DNA of 25,378 bases from Acidimicrobiaceae bacterium (GCA_003133075.1 PKZN01000135.1:8229-33606), one strand, 5' to 3'. Shown: positions 7,032 through 15,469, counted from the first letter of the stretch. The notes: generated by a model not told the origin, from the sequence alone. Numbers and translations are program-made.

Positions 7032-8000
7032 TCATCGCGCAAGGAGCGACGATTCTTCGTCCGACGTCAGCCAGTGGCTGGGCCAACTTCGTTCGCCCCA
7101 CCACTCGACGACGTCATCGACGCTGTCGGCGAGTGGCCGCAGATCGAGTCCTTTGGACAGCGCCAACGAGCTGTCGAGCCGCGTCAAGTTTTCGGGCGCG
7201 TGTCCGCCCCAGAGCGGGAACATCTCCTCGAGATTCGCGGCTCGAATCGTCTCGGCGCTGACCTCGCGAAGGGTGGTTCCCTCCGGTGCGAGGTGCGCTG
7301 CGACCTCGTTGATGACGTCGTAGTACCGCGCCCCGCCCGAGGGACCCGCGACGTGGAAGGCCCCCGAGAGACGCTCCTCGGCGACGCGCACCACGAAGTT
7401 CGCCAGGTCGCGCGCGTCGACGTACTGCAGCGACCCCTCGAGTGGGCCGGGCACCGCGACCGCGCCGCCTCGGCGCACCCGCTCGACCCAGTAGGGGAAG
7501 CGCAGTGTCGCGTCGTGCGCGCCGATCACGTAGGTCGGTCGCACCATCGTCGACTCCTCCCCAAATCGGCGCCACCCCGCTCGCTCGCTCGCGGCCTTGA
7601 GGGGGCCGTAGGCGCCTCCGGTGATCCGCGCGTCGGGGTCGACGCTGCCTTCGGGCCAGAGCGTCGCGGTCGCTTCAGTGGCGCCAGGGACCGATGGTTC
7701 CTCGTACGCCGAGATCGAGGAGATCTGGATGTAGTGGCCGCCATTCATCCGGAGTACGTCGGCGAGACGATCGACGTCGCTCGGACGATAGGCAATCGCG
7801 TCAACGGTGGCGTCGAAGGTCTTCCCCTCGAGCGCGGAGAGATCGCCCTGGCGATCCCCGAGGAGGTGTTCGACCGTCTCGGGTAGGTCGCTCGGCGTGA
7901 CGCCTCGATTTATCACGGTGACCTGATGGCCGTGGTGCCAGGCGGACCAGGCAATAGCTCGACCGACAAAGGACGTCCCACCCACCACCAGTATCTTCAT
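7032..8000 (-). CDS. Atypical SDR / NAD-dependent epimerase-reductase
   Basis: This 322-residue protein has an N-terminal Rossmann motif GGTSFVGR (about 8-15) and a YGPLK (Y-x3-K) catalytic pair. The spacing GGTxFxG is that of the atypical SDRs related to chloroplast CSP41 and isoflavone-reductase-like proteins. The text RPTYVIGAHDATLRFPYWVERV and DARDLANFVVRVAEE is typical of the family's substrate region. The substrate cannot be inferred. The ATG at 8000 is preceded by AAAGGAG (reverse strand of 8006-8012), an excellent ribosome-binding site. It heads a same-strand group with the ECF sigma factor and its partner, and is divergent from the secreted esterase. Confidence 0.88.
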   Translation of the reverse strand: MKILVVGGTSFVGRAIAWSAWHHGHQVTVINRGVTPSDLPETVEHLLGDRQGDLSALEGKTFDATVDAIAYRPSDVDRLADVLRMNGGHYIQISSISAYEEPSVPGATEATATLWPEGSVDPDARITGGAYGPLKAASERAGWRRFGEESTMVRPTYVIGAHDATLRFPYWVERVRRGGAVAVPGPLEGSLQYVDARDLANFVVRVAEERLSGAFHVAGPSGGARYYDVINEVAAHLAPEGTTLREVSAETIRAANLEEMFPLWGGHAPENLTRLDSSLALSKGLDLRPLADSVDDVVEWWGERSWPSHWLTSDEESSLLAR

Positions 8001-8129
8001 CGTGTCTCCTTTGACGTCAACACGCTATTCGCCGTCGCGGTCGCCAACCGAGATCGGCCTTCTCCGGTGGTCGCCGCGAGGTTGGTGTTGGACCAGCGGG
8101 GAGGCGCCCGAGCCGCGACGAGGGCTACC

Positions 8130-8159
8130 TCGACGGCATCGACGTCACTGGAATAATGT
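8130..8159 (+). promoter_or_regulatory. Candidate sigma-70-type promoter for the secreted esterase
   Basis: TCGACG (8130-8135) and TAATGT (8154-8159) are separated by 18 bases, resembling -35 and -10 boxes. The implied transcription start is near 8166, leaving a leader of about 60 bases before the ATG at 8227. The -35 match is partial. Confidence 0.4.
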
Positions 8160-8226
8160 GCAACCAAGTTTCGTCGTCGCAGGAAACATGCCAGTTCGAA
8201 GGACGGCTCGTACTGAGGGGGTTCTC

Positions 8227-9243
8227 ATGTCCACCACACGGGGAGTTGTGAGAAGGTTCGTGCCGCGTTGGTTCGTGGCGCTCTCGCTGGTGGGACTCGT
8301 TGGGCTGAGCACGGGCGTCGCCGGGGGACCCGGTGGTCTCGGTGCTTCACGCGCGAGTGCCGCCGGCACGCAGTCATCGGGCTGTGGGACCACGTCGCCC
8401 GGCACGACCACGCTGAGTCTTCAAGTGAACGGTTTCACTCGGACGGTCTTCGTCCACATTCCCTTTGGTTCGAGCAACTCGACACCGTTCGCGCTGGTGT
8501 TGAATCTCCACGGCAGCGGCGTCACCGCAGTCGACCAGTCGGAGTTCTCCGAAATGGACCTCACCTCCGACACTGACCACTTCATCGTGGCCTACCCCCA
8601 GGGCCTCATTCCCGACGGGAGCGGCTTTGATTGGAACGTGCCAGGGGTAGAACTCACCGGGGGACGCAAAGTCCCGGCCGGATCGGCGAACGACGTCAGC
8701 TTCCTCACCAAGTTGGTGGGGATCCTTGAAGGCAAGTACTGCGTGAATCCGAAGGAGGTCTACGCGACGGGATTCTCCGGTGGCGCACGGATGGTGAGTC
8801 AACTGGCGTGTGATGACTCGAAGATCTTCGCGGCCATCGCGCCCGTGAGTGGGCTGCGACGACCGTCCCCGTGTCCGACCTCGCGGGCCGTGCCGATCAT
8901 CGCCTTTCACGGCTCGGCCGATGAGGTCGACCCCTTCGCCGGTCACGGCGAGGCGTACTGGACGTACTCGGTGAGTACCGCTGCGAAGGACTGGGCGAAG
9001 CAGGACAAGTGTTCAACCAAGGCCGCTTCCTCGACCCCCGTCGCCAGTGTGAAACTCACGGCGTATGGACACTGCAAGAGCGGGGCGGCGGTCGAACTCT
9101 ATGAGGTGCTCGGCGAGGGCCACGAGTGGCCCGGGGGACCGACCTTGCCGACGAGTCTCGTCACGGAGCTCGGGCCGCAGTCCAACGCCATCAGCGCCAA
9201 CGCGTTGATGTGGGCGTTCTTCCAGGCCCACCCGCTGCCGTGA
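8227..9243 (+). CDS. Secreted poly(3-hydroxybutyrate) depolymerase / LpqC-like esterase
   Basis: The 338-residue protein has a Sec-type signal: RR-containing N-terminus, hydrophobic core (about 15-32) and a likely cleavage after ASA near 45. The mature part is an alpha/beta hydrolase: LVLNLHGSG oxyanion region, nucleophile Ser184 in GFSGGARM, acid near Asp232/Asp235 in HGSADEVDPF, and His299 in GHEWPGG. The combination matches the PHB depolymerase/feruloyl esterase CE1 (LpqC) family, which cleaves ester bonds in polymers outside the cell. There is no lipobox cysteine at the cleavage site, so it is probably released rather than lipid-anchored. GAGGGG at 8215-8221 supports the ATG at 8227. Upstream in-frame codons back to 8002 have no such site. 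Confidence 0.88.
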   Translation: MSTTRGVVRRFVPRWFVALSLVGLVGLSTGVAGGPGGLGASRASAAGTQSSGCGTTSPGTTTLSLQVNGFTRTVFVHIPFGSSNSTPFALVLNLHGSGVTAVDQSEFSEMDLTSDTDHFIVAYPQGLIPDGSGFDWNVPGVELTGGRKVPAGSANDVSFLTKLVGILEGKYCVNPKEVYATGFSGGARMVSQLACDDSKIFAAIAPVSGLRRPSPCPTSRAVPIIAFHGSADEVDPFAGHGEAYWTYSVSTAAKDWAKQDKCSTKAASSTPVASVKLTAYGHCKSGAAVELYEVLGEGHEWPGGPTLPTSLVTELGPQSNAISANALMWAFFQAHPLP

Positions 9244-9260
9244 GGTCGGCGGCGACCCGT

Positions 9261-9276
9261 GCCGTCCGTTAACGGC
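9261..9276. terminator. Small inverted repeat between convergent genes, possible weak terminator
   Basis: GCCGT (9261-9265) pairs with ACGGC (9272-9276), and the centre contains the palindrome CCGTTAACGG. It fills the 32-base gap between the esterase stop and the signal peptidase stop. The stem is short and lacks a T-run. Confidence 0.25.
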
Positions 9277-9863
9277 TAGAGGAAACCGATTCGCGAGAGC
9301 GGCCAGATACGGATGAAGGCCTTGCCGATGATGCTCGAGCGCGGAATGGTGCCCCAGTAGCGGCTGTCACACGAGTCGTCTTCGTTGTCGCCCATCATGA
9401 AGTAGTGGTTCGCGGGTACCGTGACCTTGCCGATGGCCCGCCCCAGCGGCTCGTTGTGCGTCCAGGGCTGTAGCAGGGGCGAGCCGTTGACGTAGATCGT
9501 GTTCCCCTTCGAAGTGAGGTGGTCGCCGGGAAGTCCAATCACGCGCTTTACGAGATCGGCCACGTCGTCGCCGCACTGGGTCTGTACGGCGGCGGGGGCC
9601 CTGAAGACCAGGATGTCACCGCGGTGGATAGTGCCAAACTCGACGCTCAGCTTTGACACGACGATACGGTCACCGATCTGCAGTGTTGGTTCCATCGACC
9701 CTGAGGGGATGAAGAACGTTTGGAAGACGAATGTGCGAACGAGCAGTGACACGAGCACCGCGGCGACGATGATGAGGACCCACTCGACGATTGAGCGACT
9801 CCGTGAGCGCACTCGGGGCGCCACTACTTCCGCTGAGTTCGGCGAATCTTCTGGGAGGGACAC
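9276..9863 (-). CDS. lepB: Signal peptidase I
   Basis: The 195-residue protein has one N-terminal membrane anchor (about 25-47) and the S26 peptidase boxes: PSGSMEPTL with nucleophile Ser56, a GDRIVVSKL strand, the VKRVIGLPGD box with general base Lys106, and GDNEDDSCDSRYWG near 160-172. Two cysteines (about 97 and 166) could form an extracytoplasmic disulfide. It cleaves signal peptides of secreted proteins such as the neighbouring esterase. The start is GTG at 9863. There is no Shine-Dalgarno sequence, but TACTGT lies 7 bases upstream, as for a leaderless transcript. It is convergent with the esterase and divergent from the mycothiol-linked gene. Confidence 0.95.
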   Translation of the reverse strand: MSLPEDSPNSAEVVAPRVRSRSRSIVEWVLIIVAAVLVSLLVRTFVFQTFFIPSGSMEPTLQIGDRIVVSKLSVEFGTIHRGDILVFRAPAAVQTQCGDDVADLVKRVIGLPGDHLTSKGNTIYVNGSPLLQPWTHNEPLGRAIGKVTVPANHYFMMGDNEDDSCDSRYWGTIPRSSIIGKAFIRIWPLSRIGFL

Positions 9864-9870
9864 CCGTTCA

Positions 9871-9876
9871 ACAGTA
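9871..9876 (-). promoter_or_regulatory. Candidate -10 box for a leaderless lepB transcript
   Basis: On the reverse strand TACTGT is followed by exactly 7 bases and then the GTG start. Transcription would therefore begin at or next to the start codon. No convincing -35 box is seen. Confidence 0.4.
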
Positions 9877-9948
9877 CTGGTCGGCGGAGACGGGACGGAC
9901 TGGACGACGCGACCGGCTCATTCGTCTCGCGATTGCGCAGCGTCGACG

Positions 9949-9954
9949 TAGCAT
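9949..9954 (+). promoter_or_regulatory. Candidate -10 box for a leaderless transcript of the mycothiol-linked gene
   Basis: TAGCAT is followed by 7 bases and the GTG at 9962, the same geometry as the lepB promoter on the opposite strand. The start has no ribosome-binding site. No convincing -35 box is seen. Confidence 0.4.
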
Positions 9955-9961
9955 CGCTGAC

Positions 9962-10708
9962 GTGAATCACGATGAACACTGTGACGCACTTGAGGTCGAG
10001 ATCGAACGGTTCGCGTCAACGTTCGAGACGGCCGATACCGGGCTGCGCGTGCCGTCGTGTCCCGACTGGTCGGTCGAAGAACTTGCCTTGCACCTCGGGA
10101 CGATCCATCGCTGGGCGCAACGACTCGTCGTGACGCGCGCGCCGGAACGCGTCTCCTCCGCCACGATGAACCTCGATCTCGATCCCGTCGACGCGACGTG
10201 GTTGCGCCGAGGCGGGGAGTCGCTGCTAGCAACACTACGAAACGCAGACCCTGATGACTCGATGTGGGCGTGGGGCGTGGATCAGCACGTACGTTTTTGG
10301 TCGCGACGGCAGCTTCACGAGACGCTCGTTCACCGCATCGATCTTGAGCTCGCGATAGGGGCTCCGTGGAGCGTCGAGCCGAAGGTGGCGCTCGATGCCA
10401 TCGACGAACTGTTTCAGAATCTGGCGCCCGCGGGCCGATTTTCTCCGCGGGTACGTGAGTTACGTGGTGAAGGGGAACTACTCCGGTTCACGTCGATTGA
10501 CACGTCGGCGTCGTGGACCGTCCAACTCCTACCTGAGGGTTTCGCGTTCGTTATGAGTTCGGATGTACCTCACGTTGAGCTTTCTGGACCAGCGGCGGAC
10601 CTTTTCGGTGTGCTCTACCGTCGACAGCCGCTCGAGGGAAGCGATCTACAAGTCGTAGGCCATCGGCCGTTGCTGGACTTCTGGCTTTCCAATTCGGCGC
10701 TCGAGTAA
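9962..10708 (+). CDS. Maleylpyruvate isomerase family mycothiol-dependent enzyme (DinB-like)
   Basis: The 248-residue protein begins with a DinB-like four-helix domain: PSCPDWSVEELALHLGTIHRWA near 37-58 and the second metal-binding helix HETLVHRIDLELA near 119-131. The histidines in these helices fit the three-His zinc site of mycothiol-dependent maleylpyruvate isomerases. A C-terminal domain (about 160-248) completes the usual length. The family transfers or removes mycothiol; the actual substrate is not predictable. I chose GTG at 9962 because the conserved part begins soon after it and a TAGCAT box sits 7 bases upstream. Longer in-frame extensions reach into the lepB gene on the opposite strand. 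Confidence 0.85.
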   Translation: MNHDEHCDALEVEIERFASTFETADTGLRVPSCPDWSVEELALHLGTIHRWAQRLVVTRAPERVSSATMNLDLDPVDATWLRRGGESLLATLRNADPDDSMWAWGVDQHVRFWSRRQLHETLVHRIDLELAIGAPWSVEPKVALDAIDELFQNLAPAGRFSPRVRELRGEGELLRFTSIDTSASWTVQLLPEGFAFVMSSDVPHVELSGPAADLFGVLYRRQPLEGSDLQVVGHRPLLDFWLSNSALE

Positions 10709-10712
10709 GACT

Positions 10713-10726
10713 GGCGCCTCGGCGCC
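10713..10726 (+). terminator. Likely intrinsic terminator of the mycothiol-linked gene
   Basis: GGCGC-CTCG-GCGCC forms a 5-bp GC stem with a tetraloop, five bases after the TAA stop, and is followed by GTTTGT. The T-run is short, as is usual in GC-rich actinobacteria. Confidence 0.5.
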
Positions 10727-10834
10727 GTTTGTGGCTAGTCGGTCGCTCGACGGGGATTGCGGGGTGCGCGAGTTGCGGTGCGCGCCGTGGCAATCTGGTG
10801 CGTGTCCTCCGAGCGAGTGATCAGGTGACGTGGA

Positions 10835-12955
10835 TTGTCGGACAGTGAAGGGCACGACGCCCTAGGCGTGACGGACGCCGGGAGCGTCACCACGAGTGGA
10901 GTAAGCAGCGAAGCCGAGCGCCGACGCCCCGACCAGATCCCGAGACACGCGGCACCCCGCGTTGCTGTTGGCGCACTCGTCTCAACGCTCGTGTTCCTCG
11001 CCACTCAAGTTTCCATGCTGACGAGACTGGGCTGGACCGTGGGGAGTTTTCGGTTGTACACGGCGTTTGACCAGATGGCGAACTTGGCCATCGTGGTCAA
11101 TGGTGCGCACGGGAACTTCTCTTCCGTAGAGCCCTTCACGGAGACCGGTTCGATGATTGACCCGCACCTGTATTTCACGTTGCTAGGAATCGTGGCCCAC
11201 ATCTCCGGTATCTCGCCCGCTGTCGTATACAACGTCGTCGGCATCGGCGTGCAGACTCTTTTGGTCGTAGGCCTCTCGGTTGGCTTCGTGATGCTCACCG
11301 AGCGATGGTGGTCGGCGTACTTTGGCGCCGTTCCATACCTACTCGGCACCCTCTCCTCCGTGACCGGTGGGGCGTGGTTCACCTCGTTGCAGAGCCACGG
11401 CGTGCTCTGGGGCGCGTTCGGCGTGATGTTCGCCCTTAATAGCCAGAGCGTTGCAATTTCCGTAGCCGCCCTTCTCATGATCGCCATGATGGTGCGGGTA
11501 CGACGCCAATCACGCGTGCTGACGAACGTGGGCTTTGGCATTGTCATCGGGGCCGGCGTCGGTTTCCTTGCAAACGTCGACACCTACAGTTTCTTCGCGA
11601 CGGTGTTTTTCTCCGTCTTCGGACTCGCCGCCTACGGCCTTGCGACGTGCGGTGATCGCAGAGCTGTCGTGCTGAGTACGGTTCTCCTGGCCGTGCTTCT
11701 GGTTGCCGGCGACTCGTTGGCCACAGTCGTTGGCCGTGTCGCGATCTTCGCGGTTGCCCTCCTGCCGGCAACTCCGGGCGTCGTGCTCGCGGCCCGCCGC
11801 TGGAAGGGGGGAGTCCTGGCCGCGCTCGTCGCACTGGTCGTCGCAGCCTCTCCCCAGTTGATTCGATACGTCCTCGCCGCTCGCGCGGACGATCCGTTTT
11901 TGAAGTACCGCCAGGTGTCTAGCGCACACTTAAGCGTTCCGTGGCATCAAGCGATTGTCTGTGCGCTGCCCCTGCTCACTCCGCTGCTTTTCATTCTGGT
12001 TAGCGGCGTTTATCGAAGGAATTCGATGTGGGTCGCCTACTCCAGCGGGTCGCTCGTGGCGTGGTTGCTGCTCGCCGAGAACAATTTCTGGGGAGCGAAC
12101 CAGGAGCCGTATCAACTCTGGATCATCGGCTACGCTCTCGTCGCCTTCACCATCGTGCCCGTCCTTATCGACGTAGCCACCACTCTTCGTGAGTCGCAGG
12201 GTCGGGGTCGCGGTGCCCCCCGTCGACGGTGGTGGAACGTGTCGTGCCGACCGCGCTGGATAGCGTTCGCTGCGTGCTCCGTTGCCATCTGGTTCGTGGT
12301 CCTAAGGAGCGATCTGTGGGGAACCAACCAGGCCGCCTACCGATGGTGGATCGACGGCCTCATTGTGATGGTGGTAACTGGCGTACCGATTCTTCTCGAC
12401 GCGGTCGTCTTTGGCGAGGGGGATTCTCCCCGGCGCCATAGTGGATCGAGATGGTGGAATCTGGTGATCGCTGTGCTCATGATGTCGTCGATCGGTACCG
12501 CCGAGCTCTCAACGATTGACTGGTATCACTTTTATCTGGCCACCGAGGGCCAATCGTTTTCGTTCGCCACGGCGCAAGACCGGGCGATGGCGGGCGTCGC
12601 CGCGCACGTGACCAATCGTCAATTGGTGCTCGTTGATCAGTGCCTCAACCCTGAGATCCTCAAGGTGATCACAGACGTGCGCGTGGCGTACTACAGCGTG
12701 GGACTTGCGTGGCCCCGCAGCTATGCGGCGATCAAACGAGCCTTCACGTCCGTCACCACCGATTCAACAACCCCGGCCGAGGCGCGAGCCGCGGGCATCG
12801 GTTGGCTGGTGACCTTAACGACGTGCCACGACGTATGGCCGAACGCGTTTTCGAGATCACTTGAGCATGTGGCGAGCGAACAAATTGGACCGAGTACCCG
12901 GGGCGCCGTCACGCTGTGGCGCATTCGAGACGGCGCAGACCCCGAGAACCGCTAG
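10835..12955 (+). CDS. Large polytopic membrane protein, possible GT-C-type glycosyltransferase, with internal tandem repeat
   Basis: The 706-residue protein has a polar N-terminus (1-40), about a dozen hydrophobic helices to about residue 560 and a soluble extracytoplasmic C-terminal domain (about 565-706, with a Cys at VDQCLNPE and another at TTCHDVW). I do not recognise a named family. The first loop (TAFDQMANLAIVVNG, then IDPHLYFTLLGI) and overall layout resemble lipid-linked-sugar GT-C enzymes, which is inference. Residues about 397-472 and 473-547 are a tandem duplication: WGANQEPYQLWI at 419 recurs as WGTNQAAYRWWI at 495, and RWWN at 465-468 recurs at 539-542. The start is TTG with AGGTGA at 10823-10828. 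It opens the surface-glycan locus. Confidence 0.8.
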   Translation: MSDSEGHDALGVTDAGSVTTSGVSSEAERRRPDQIPRHAAPRVAVGALVSTLVFLATQVSMLTRLGWTVGSFRLYTAFDQMANLAIVVNGAHGNFSSVEPFTETGSMIDPHLYFTLLGIVAHISGISPAVVYNVVGIGVQTLLVVGLSVGFVMLTERWWSAYFGAVPYLLGTLSSVTGGAWFTSLQSHGVLWGAFGVMFALNSQSVAISVAALLMIAMMVRVRRQSRVLTNVGFGIVIGAGVGFLANVDTYSFFATVFFSVFGLAAYGLATCGDRRAVVLSTVLLAVLLVAGDSLATVVGRVAIFAVALLPATPGVVLAARRWKGGVLAALVALVVAASPQLIRYVLAARADDPFLKYRQVSSAHLSVPWHQAIVCALPLLTPLLFILVSGVYRRNSMWVAYSSGSLVAWLLLAENNFWGANQEPYQLWIIGYALVAFTIVPVLIDVATTLRESQGRGRGAPRRRWWNVSCRPRWIAFAACSVAIWFVVLRSDLWGTNQAAYRWWIDGLIVMVVTGVPILLDAVVFGEGDSPRRHSGSRWWNLVIAVLMMSSIGTAELSTIDWYHFYLATEGQSFSFATAQDRAMAGVAAHVTNRQLVLVDQCLNPEILKVITDVRVAYYSVGLAWPRSYAAIKRAFTSVTTDSTTPAEARAAGIGWLVTLTTCHDVWPNAFSRSLEHVASEQIGPSTRGAVTLWRIRDGADPENR
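12053..12475 (+). repeat. Internal coding duplication in the 706-residue membrane protein
   Basis: Two units of about 75 codons lie in tandem. Each has a helix W-[VI]-A-[YF]-x2-[GC]-S, then WGxNQxxYxxWIxG, then VPxLxD, then a basic stretch ending in RWWN. Key Trp codons start at 12089 and 12317, and the Trp-Trp pairs at 12230 and 12452. DNA identity is only partial, so the duplication is old. Confidence 0.75.
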
Positions 12956-13072
12956 CCGCCGAAGATCCAGTCACGACATGGCGTCCACCACCCTCGCGCG
13001 CCGCCACCTCGTACCATTCACTCATCGAATGCGTGAAGGTATCCGGCGCCCATCACGAGAGGAGAACTGACG

Positions 13073-13978
13073 TTGTGTCCTAACGCTCTGGTATCAGTCG
13101 TTATCCCCGTGTTCAATGGCGAACGTCACATTGGCGAATGCCTCGATTCCGTCTTAAACCAGACGTACGGCAATCTCGAGGTCGTCGTCTCGCTCAATGC
13201 TTCAAGCGACAACACGAGCGACGTAGTCCGATCATTCGATGATGCCCGGATTCGGATTCTTCCGCCGCCGCTGAACATCGTGAGCGTGCACGAAAACTGG
13301 ACACGCGCCCTCTCCGCCGCGACGGGACCCCTCGTCAAACTCGTGTGTCATGACGACGTTCTATCGCTGGACGCTGTACGCGTTCAGACGGAACTGTTGG
13401 AGCGATATTCCTCGGCGGTTCTGGTGAGCGGTCGACGCCGGATCATCGACGACAACGGCGCCACGGTGATTGCTGCCCGCGGTTTGGGTTCGCTCCTCGG
13501 GCGAGCGGCCACTCGTGAGGTCGGGGCCGATGAGATTGCTCGCGCGTGCACGCGCGCCGGAACGAATCTTTTGGGCGAGCCCGCGAGTGTTCTGATTCGA
13601 CGATCCTCGTTCCCGGCACCCTTGCTGAGCCCTCATTGGAGCTTTGCGATGGACCTCGAGTTCTATCTCCGCTGCATAAAAGGGGACGCCGTGGTCGTTG
13701 ACGAGCGCGTGCTCGGGAGCTTTCGAGCAAGCCCCTCCCAGATGAGCGCGGTCATGGCCCGGGACCAGATGCGCGAGCTTCGTGCACTGCTCATGGAGAT
13801 GCCTCGGCGCTACCCAGGGGCAGTCGGCCGTGACGACGTTCGACGTGGAATCGTGATGGCGGAACTTCAGACTGCGGCGCGTCGCGCTTTATACTTGCGG
13901 ATGCGTTGGGGTGTGCACGTCACCCGCTGGGCGAGGCGTGTGCGGCGTCACGAAGACTCGACCGTGGAGCACTTTTGA
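13073..13978 (+). CDS. Family 2 glycosyltransferase (GT-A)
   Basis: The 301-residue protein opens with SVVIPVFNGERHIGECLDSVLNQTY, the nucleotide-sugar binding beginning of GT2 enzymes, followed by a Ser-Asn-Asp-rich segment and CHDDVLS near 97-103, the DxD-like metal site. The C-terminal part (about 190-301) is helical and basic, with no membrane segment, so it is a cytoplasmic, peripherally bound enzyme. It adds a sugar to a surface-glycan precursor; donor and acceptor are unknown. The start is TTG with a strong AGAGGAG (13058-13064) eight bases upstream. Its TGA overlaps the TTG start of the RmlC-like gene by four bases, marking an operon. Confidence 0.9.
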   Translation: MCPNALVSVVIPVFNGERHIGECLDSVLNQTYGNLEVVVSLNASSDNTSDVVRSFDDARIRILPPPLNIVSVHENWTRALSAATGPLVKLVCHDDVLSLDAVRVQTELLERYSSAVLVSGRRRIIDDNGATVIAARGLGSLLGRAATREVGADEIARACTRAGTNLLGEPASVLIRRSSFPAPLLSPHWSFAMDLEFYLRCIKGDAVVVDERVLGSFRASPSQMSAVMARDQMRELRALLMEMPRRYPGAVGRDDVRRGIVMAELQTAARRALYLRMRWGVHVTRWARRVRRHEDSTVEHF

Positions 13979-14532
13979 GTGAGTTGAGGGTCACAGAGAG
14001 TCGTATCCCAGGTCTGCTTCAGTTATTCCCCGCGGTGCGCGCAGACGATCGCGGAGTGTTCGTCAAAACCTTTCAGAGGAGTGTGCTTGAGGATCTGGGG
14101 GTTTCGAGTCCTTGGCTCGAACAGTTCTTCAGCTGCTCGAGTCGCGGCGTGATTCGCGGGCTCCACTTCCAGACACCCCCCGCGGACCACGACAAACTCG
14201 TGTACTGCGTACAGGGCGCTGCGCTCGACGTCGTGGTGGACCTTCGAGTGGGGTCCCCGACGTACGGCGAAACCGAGACCTTCTCTCTCGATGGTGCGTC
14301 GTGGGGTGGCGTCTTCGTTCCGAAGGGGCTGGCGCACGGTTTTGCCGCGCTGGAGGACGTCACGATCATGGCCTACGCCACGAGTACGGAATACGACGCG
14401 TCGAGCGACGCCGGGATTCGCTGGGACTCGCTGGACATCGATTGGCCGTTCGCCAAGCCCGTTGTCTCCCCGCGCGATGAGGCCTTTCCCGCTCTCGAGG
14501 ACTTCGCCTCGCCGTTCTCCTTCGGTCAGTAG
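13975..14532 (+). CDS. RmlC-like NDP-4-keto-sugar 3,5- or 5-epimerase
   Basis: The 185-residue cupin protein aligns in outline with dTDP-4-dehydrorhamnose 3,5-epimerase: RGVIRGLHFQTPP with general base His64, VVDLRVGSPTYGE, VPKGLAHGFAAL, Tyr134 in IMAYATST, GIRWDSLDIDWP and the final SPRDEAFPAL. Catalytic His and Tyr are both kept, so it should be active. No RmlA, RmlB or RmlD for dTDP-rhamnose is in the window, while a CDP-glucose pathway is, so it may act on a CDP sugar like AscE in ascarylose synthesis. That is inference from context. The TTG at 13975 overlaps the previous stop (TTGA) and has GGAG at 13966-13969. Confidence 0.87.
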   Translation: MSELRVTESRIPGLLQLFPAVRADDRGVFVKTFQRSVLEDLGVSSPWLEQFFSCSSRGVIRGLHFQTPPADHDKLVYCVQGAALDVVVDLRVGSPTYGETETFSLDGASWGGVFVPKGLAHGFAALEDVTIMAYATSTEYDASSDAGIRWDSLDIDWPFAKPVVSPRDEAFPALEDFASPFSFGQ

Positions 14533-14536
14533 CGCC

Positions 14537-15469
14537 ATGACGTTGATACCCCACACCGAGCCGTCGCGGGCGCTCCTGAGTGGCGGCAGCGGATTCATTG
14601 GCCGGCGACTGATTCGAGACCTCGTCGAACGCGGCTGGACGGTACACGCAATCGTCCGTCCGTCGTCGACGCGCACGATCGCTGAGCCGAGCGTGGTGGT
14701 GCACGTCGACGACGGTGTCACGCCACTGCATTCGGTGGTAGCGGCGTCCGCCCCCGACGTCTGTTTTCACCTCGCGGGACACTTCGCGGGAGTACATGGC
14801 GACGACGACGTGACGCCGCTGGTCATAGACAATGTGCTCTTCGGGACCCGATTGGCAGACGCGTTGGCGTCGCGCGGTGACTGCCTCTTGGTGAACGCGG
14901 GTTCCTTTTGGCAGAACGCGGGTGGACGTGCCTATCACCCAGTCGAGTTATACGCCGCCACCAAGCAGGCGTTTCAAGACGTCCTGCAGTACTACGTGGA
15001 AGCGGGCCGACTTCAGGTTGTAACGCTGAAGTTCTTTGAGACGTACGGTCCAAACGACGACCGTTCAAAACTGGTCAACCTTCTACTCAAGGCCGCCGCG
15101 AGCGGTGAGCCGATGAAGCTCAGTCCGGGCGAGCAGTACGTCGATCTCGTTCACGTCGACGACGCCTCGAACGCCTGCCTGGTCGCGGCGACGATGGGCT
15201 CGCGAAGCGGTCTTCCGATTTCGTACGCGGTGAACTCGGGAGTGCCGATTCGCGTGAAGGATCTCGTTGAGCGGATGAGTGCCGTCATCGGGAGAGAAGT
15301 GCCGGTCGTCTGGGGTCAGCGCGGTTATCGGTGGCGAGAGATGATGGAACCCTGGGACATTGCTCCGACGCTGCCGCAGTGGTCTCCTCGGGTCTCATTG
15401 GATGAAGGTCTTCGCTCGATGTGGTCGGGACTCACGAACGCTCGAACTGCGCCCGACGAGAAGGGTTAG
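14537..15469 (+). CDS. Extended SDR, NDP-4-keto-sugar reductase or epimerase
   Basis: The 310-residue protein has GGSGFIG (about 16-22), the NAD(P)-binding glycine motif, a VCFHLAG strand and the catalytic YAATK (Tyr-x3-Lys). It resembles CDP-abequose/paratose synthase and AscF-like reductases, which reduce the 4-keto group of CDP-3,6-dideoxyhexoses, but also other 4-keto-sugar reductases. It lies between an RmlC-like epimerase (4-base gap) and a transporter in one operon, convergent with rfbFGH. That makes it the best candidate for the last step of the CDP-sugar pathway. The ATG at 14537 has no strong ribosome-binding site, so coupling to the previous gene is likely. Product identity is not established. 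Confidence 0.85.
   Translation: MTLIPHTEPSRALLSGGSGFIGRRLIRDLVERGWTVHAIVRPSSTRTIAEPSVVVHVDDGVTPLHSVVAASAPDVCFHLAGHFAGVHGDDDVTPLVIDNVLFGTRLADALASRGDCLLVNAGSFWQNAGGRAYHPVELYAATKQAFQDVLQYYVEAGRLQVVTLKFFETYGPNDDRSKLVNLLLKAAASGEPMKLSPGEQYVDLVHVDDASNACLVAATMGSRSGLPISYAVNSGVPIRVKDLVERMSAVIGREVPVVWGQRGYRWREMMEPWDIAPTLPQWSPRVSLDEGLRSMWSGLTNARTAPDEKG

Noticed and set aside
7020..7886. A 288-codon open frame antisense to the atypical SDR
   Set aside because: Composition is Arg/Gly/Asp-heavy with no motif, and the SDR on the other strand has intact cofactor and catalytic motifs and a strong ribosome-binding site.
12419..12431. GGGGA-TTC-TCCCC hairpin
   Set aside because: It lies inside the membrane-protein gene in a basic inter-helix segment and has no expected regulatory position.
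13975..15469. A dTDP-rhamnose (rml) pathway
   Set aside because: Only an RmlC-like gene is present; the nucleotidyltransferase and dehydratase nearby are of the CDP-glucose type (RfbF, RfbG), and no RmlA, RmlB or RmlD is seen in the window.
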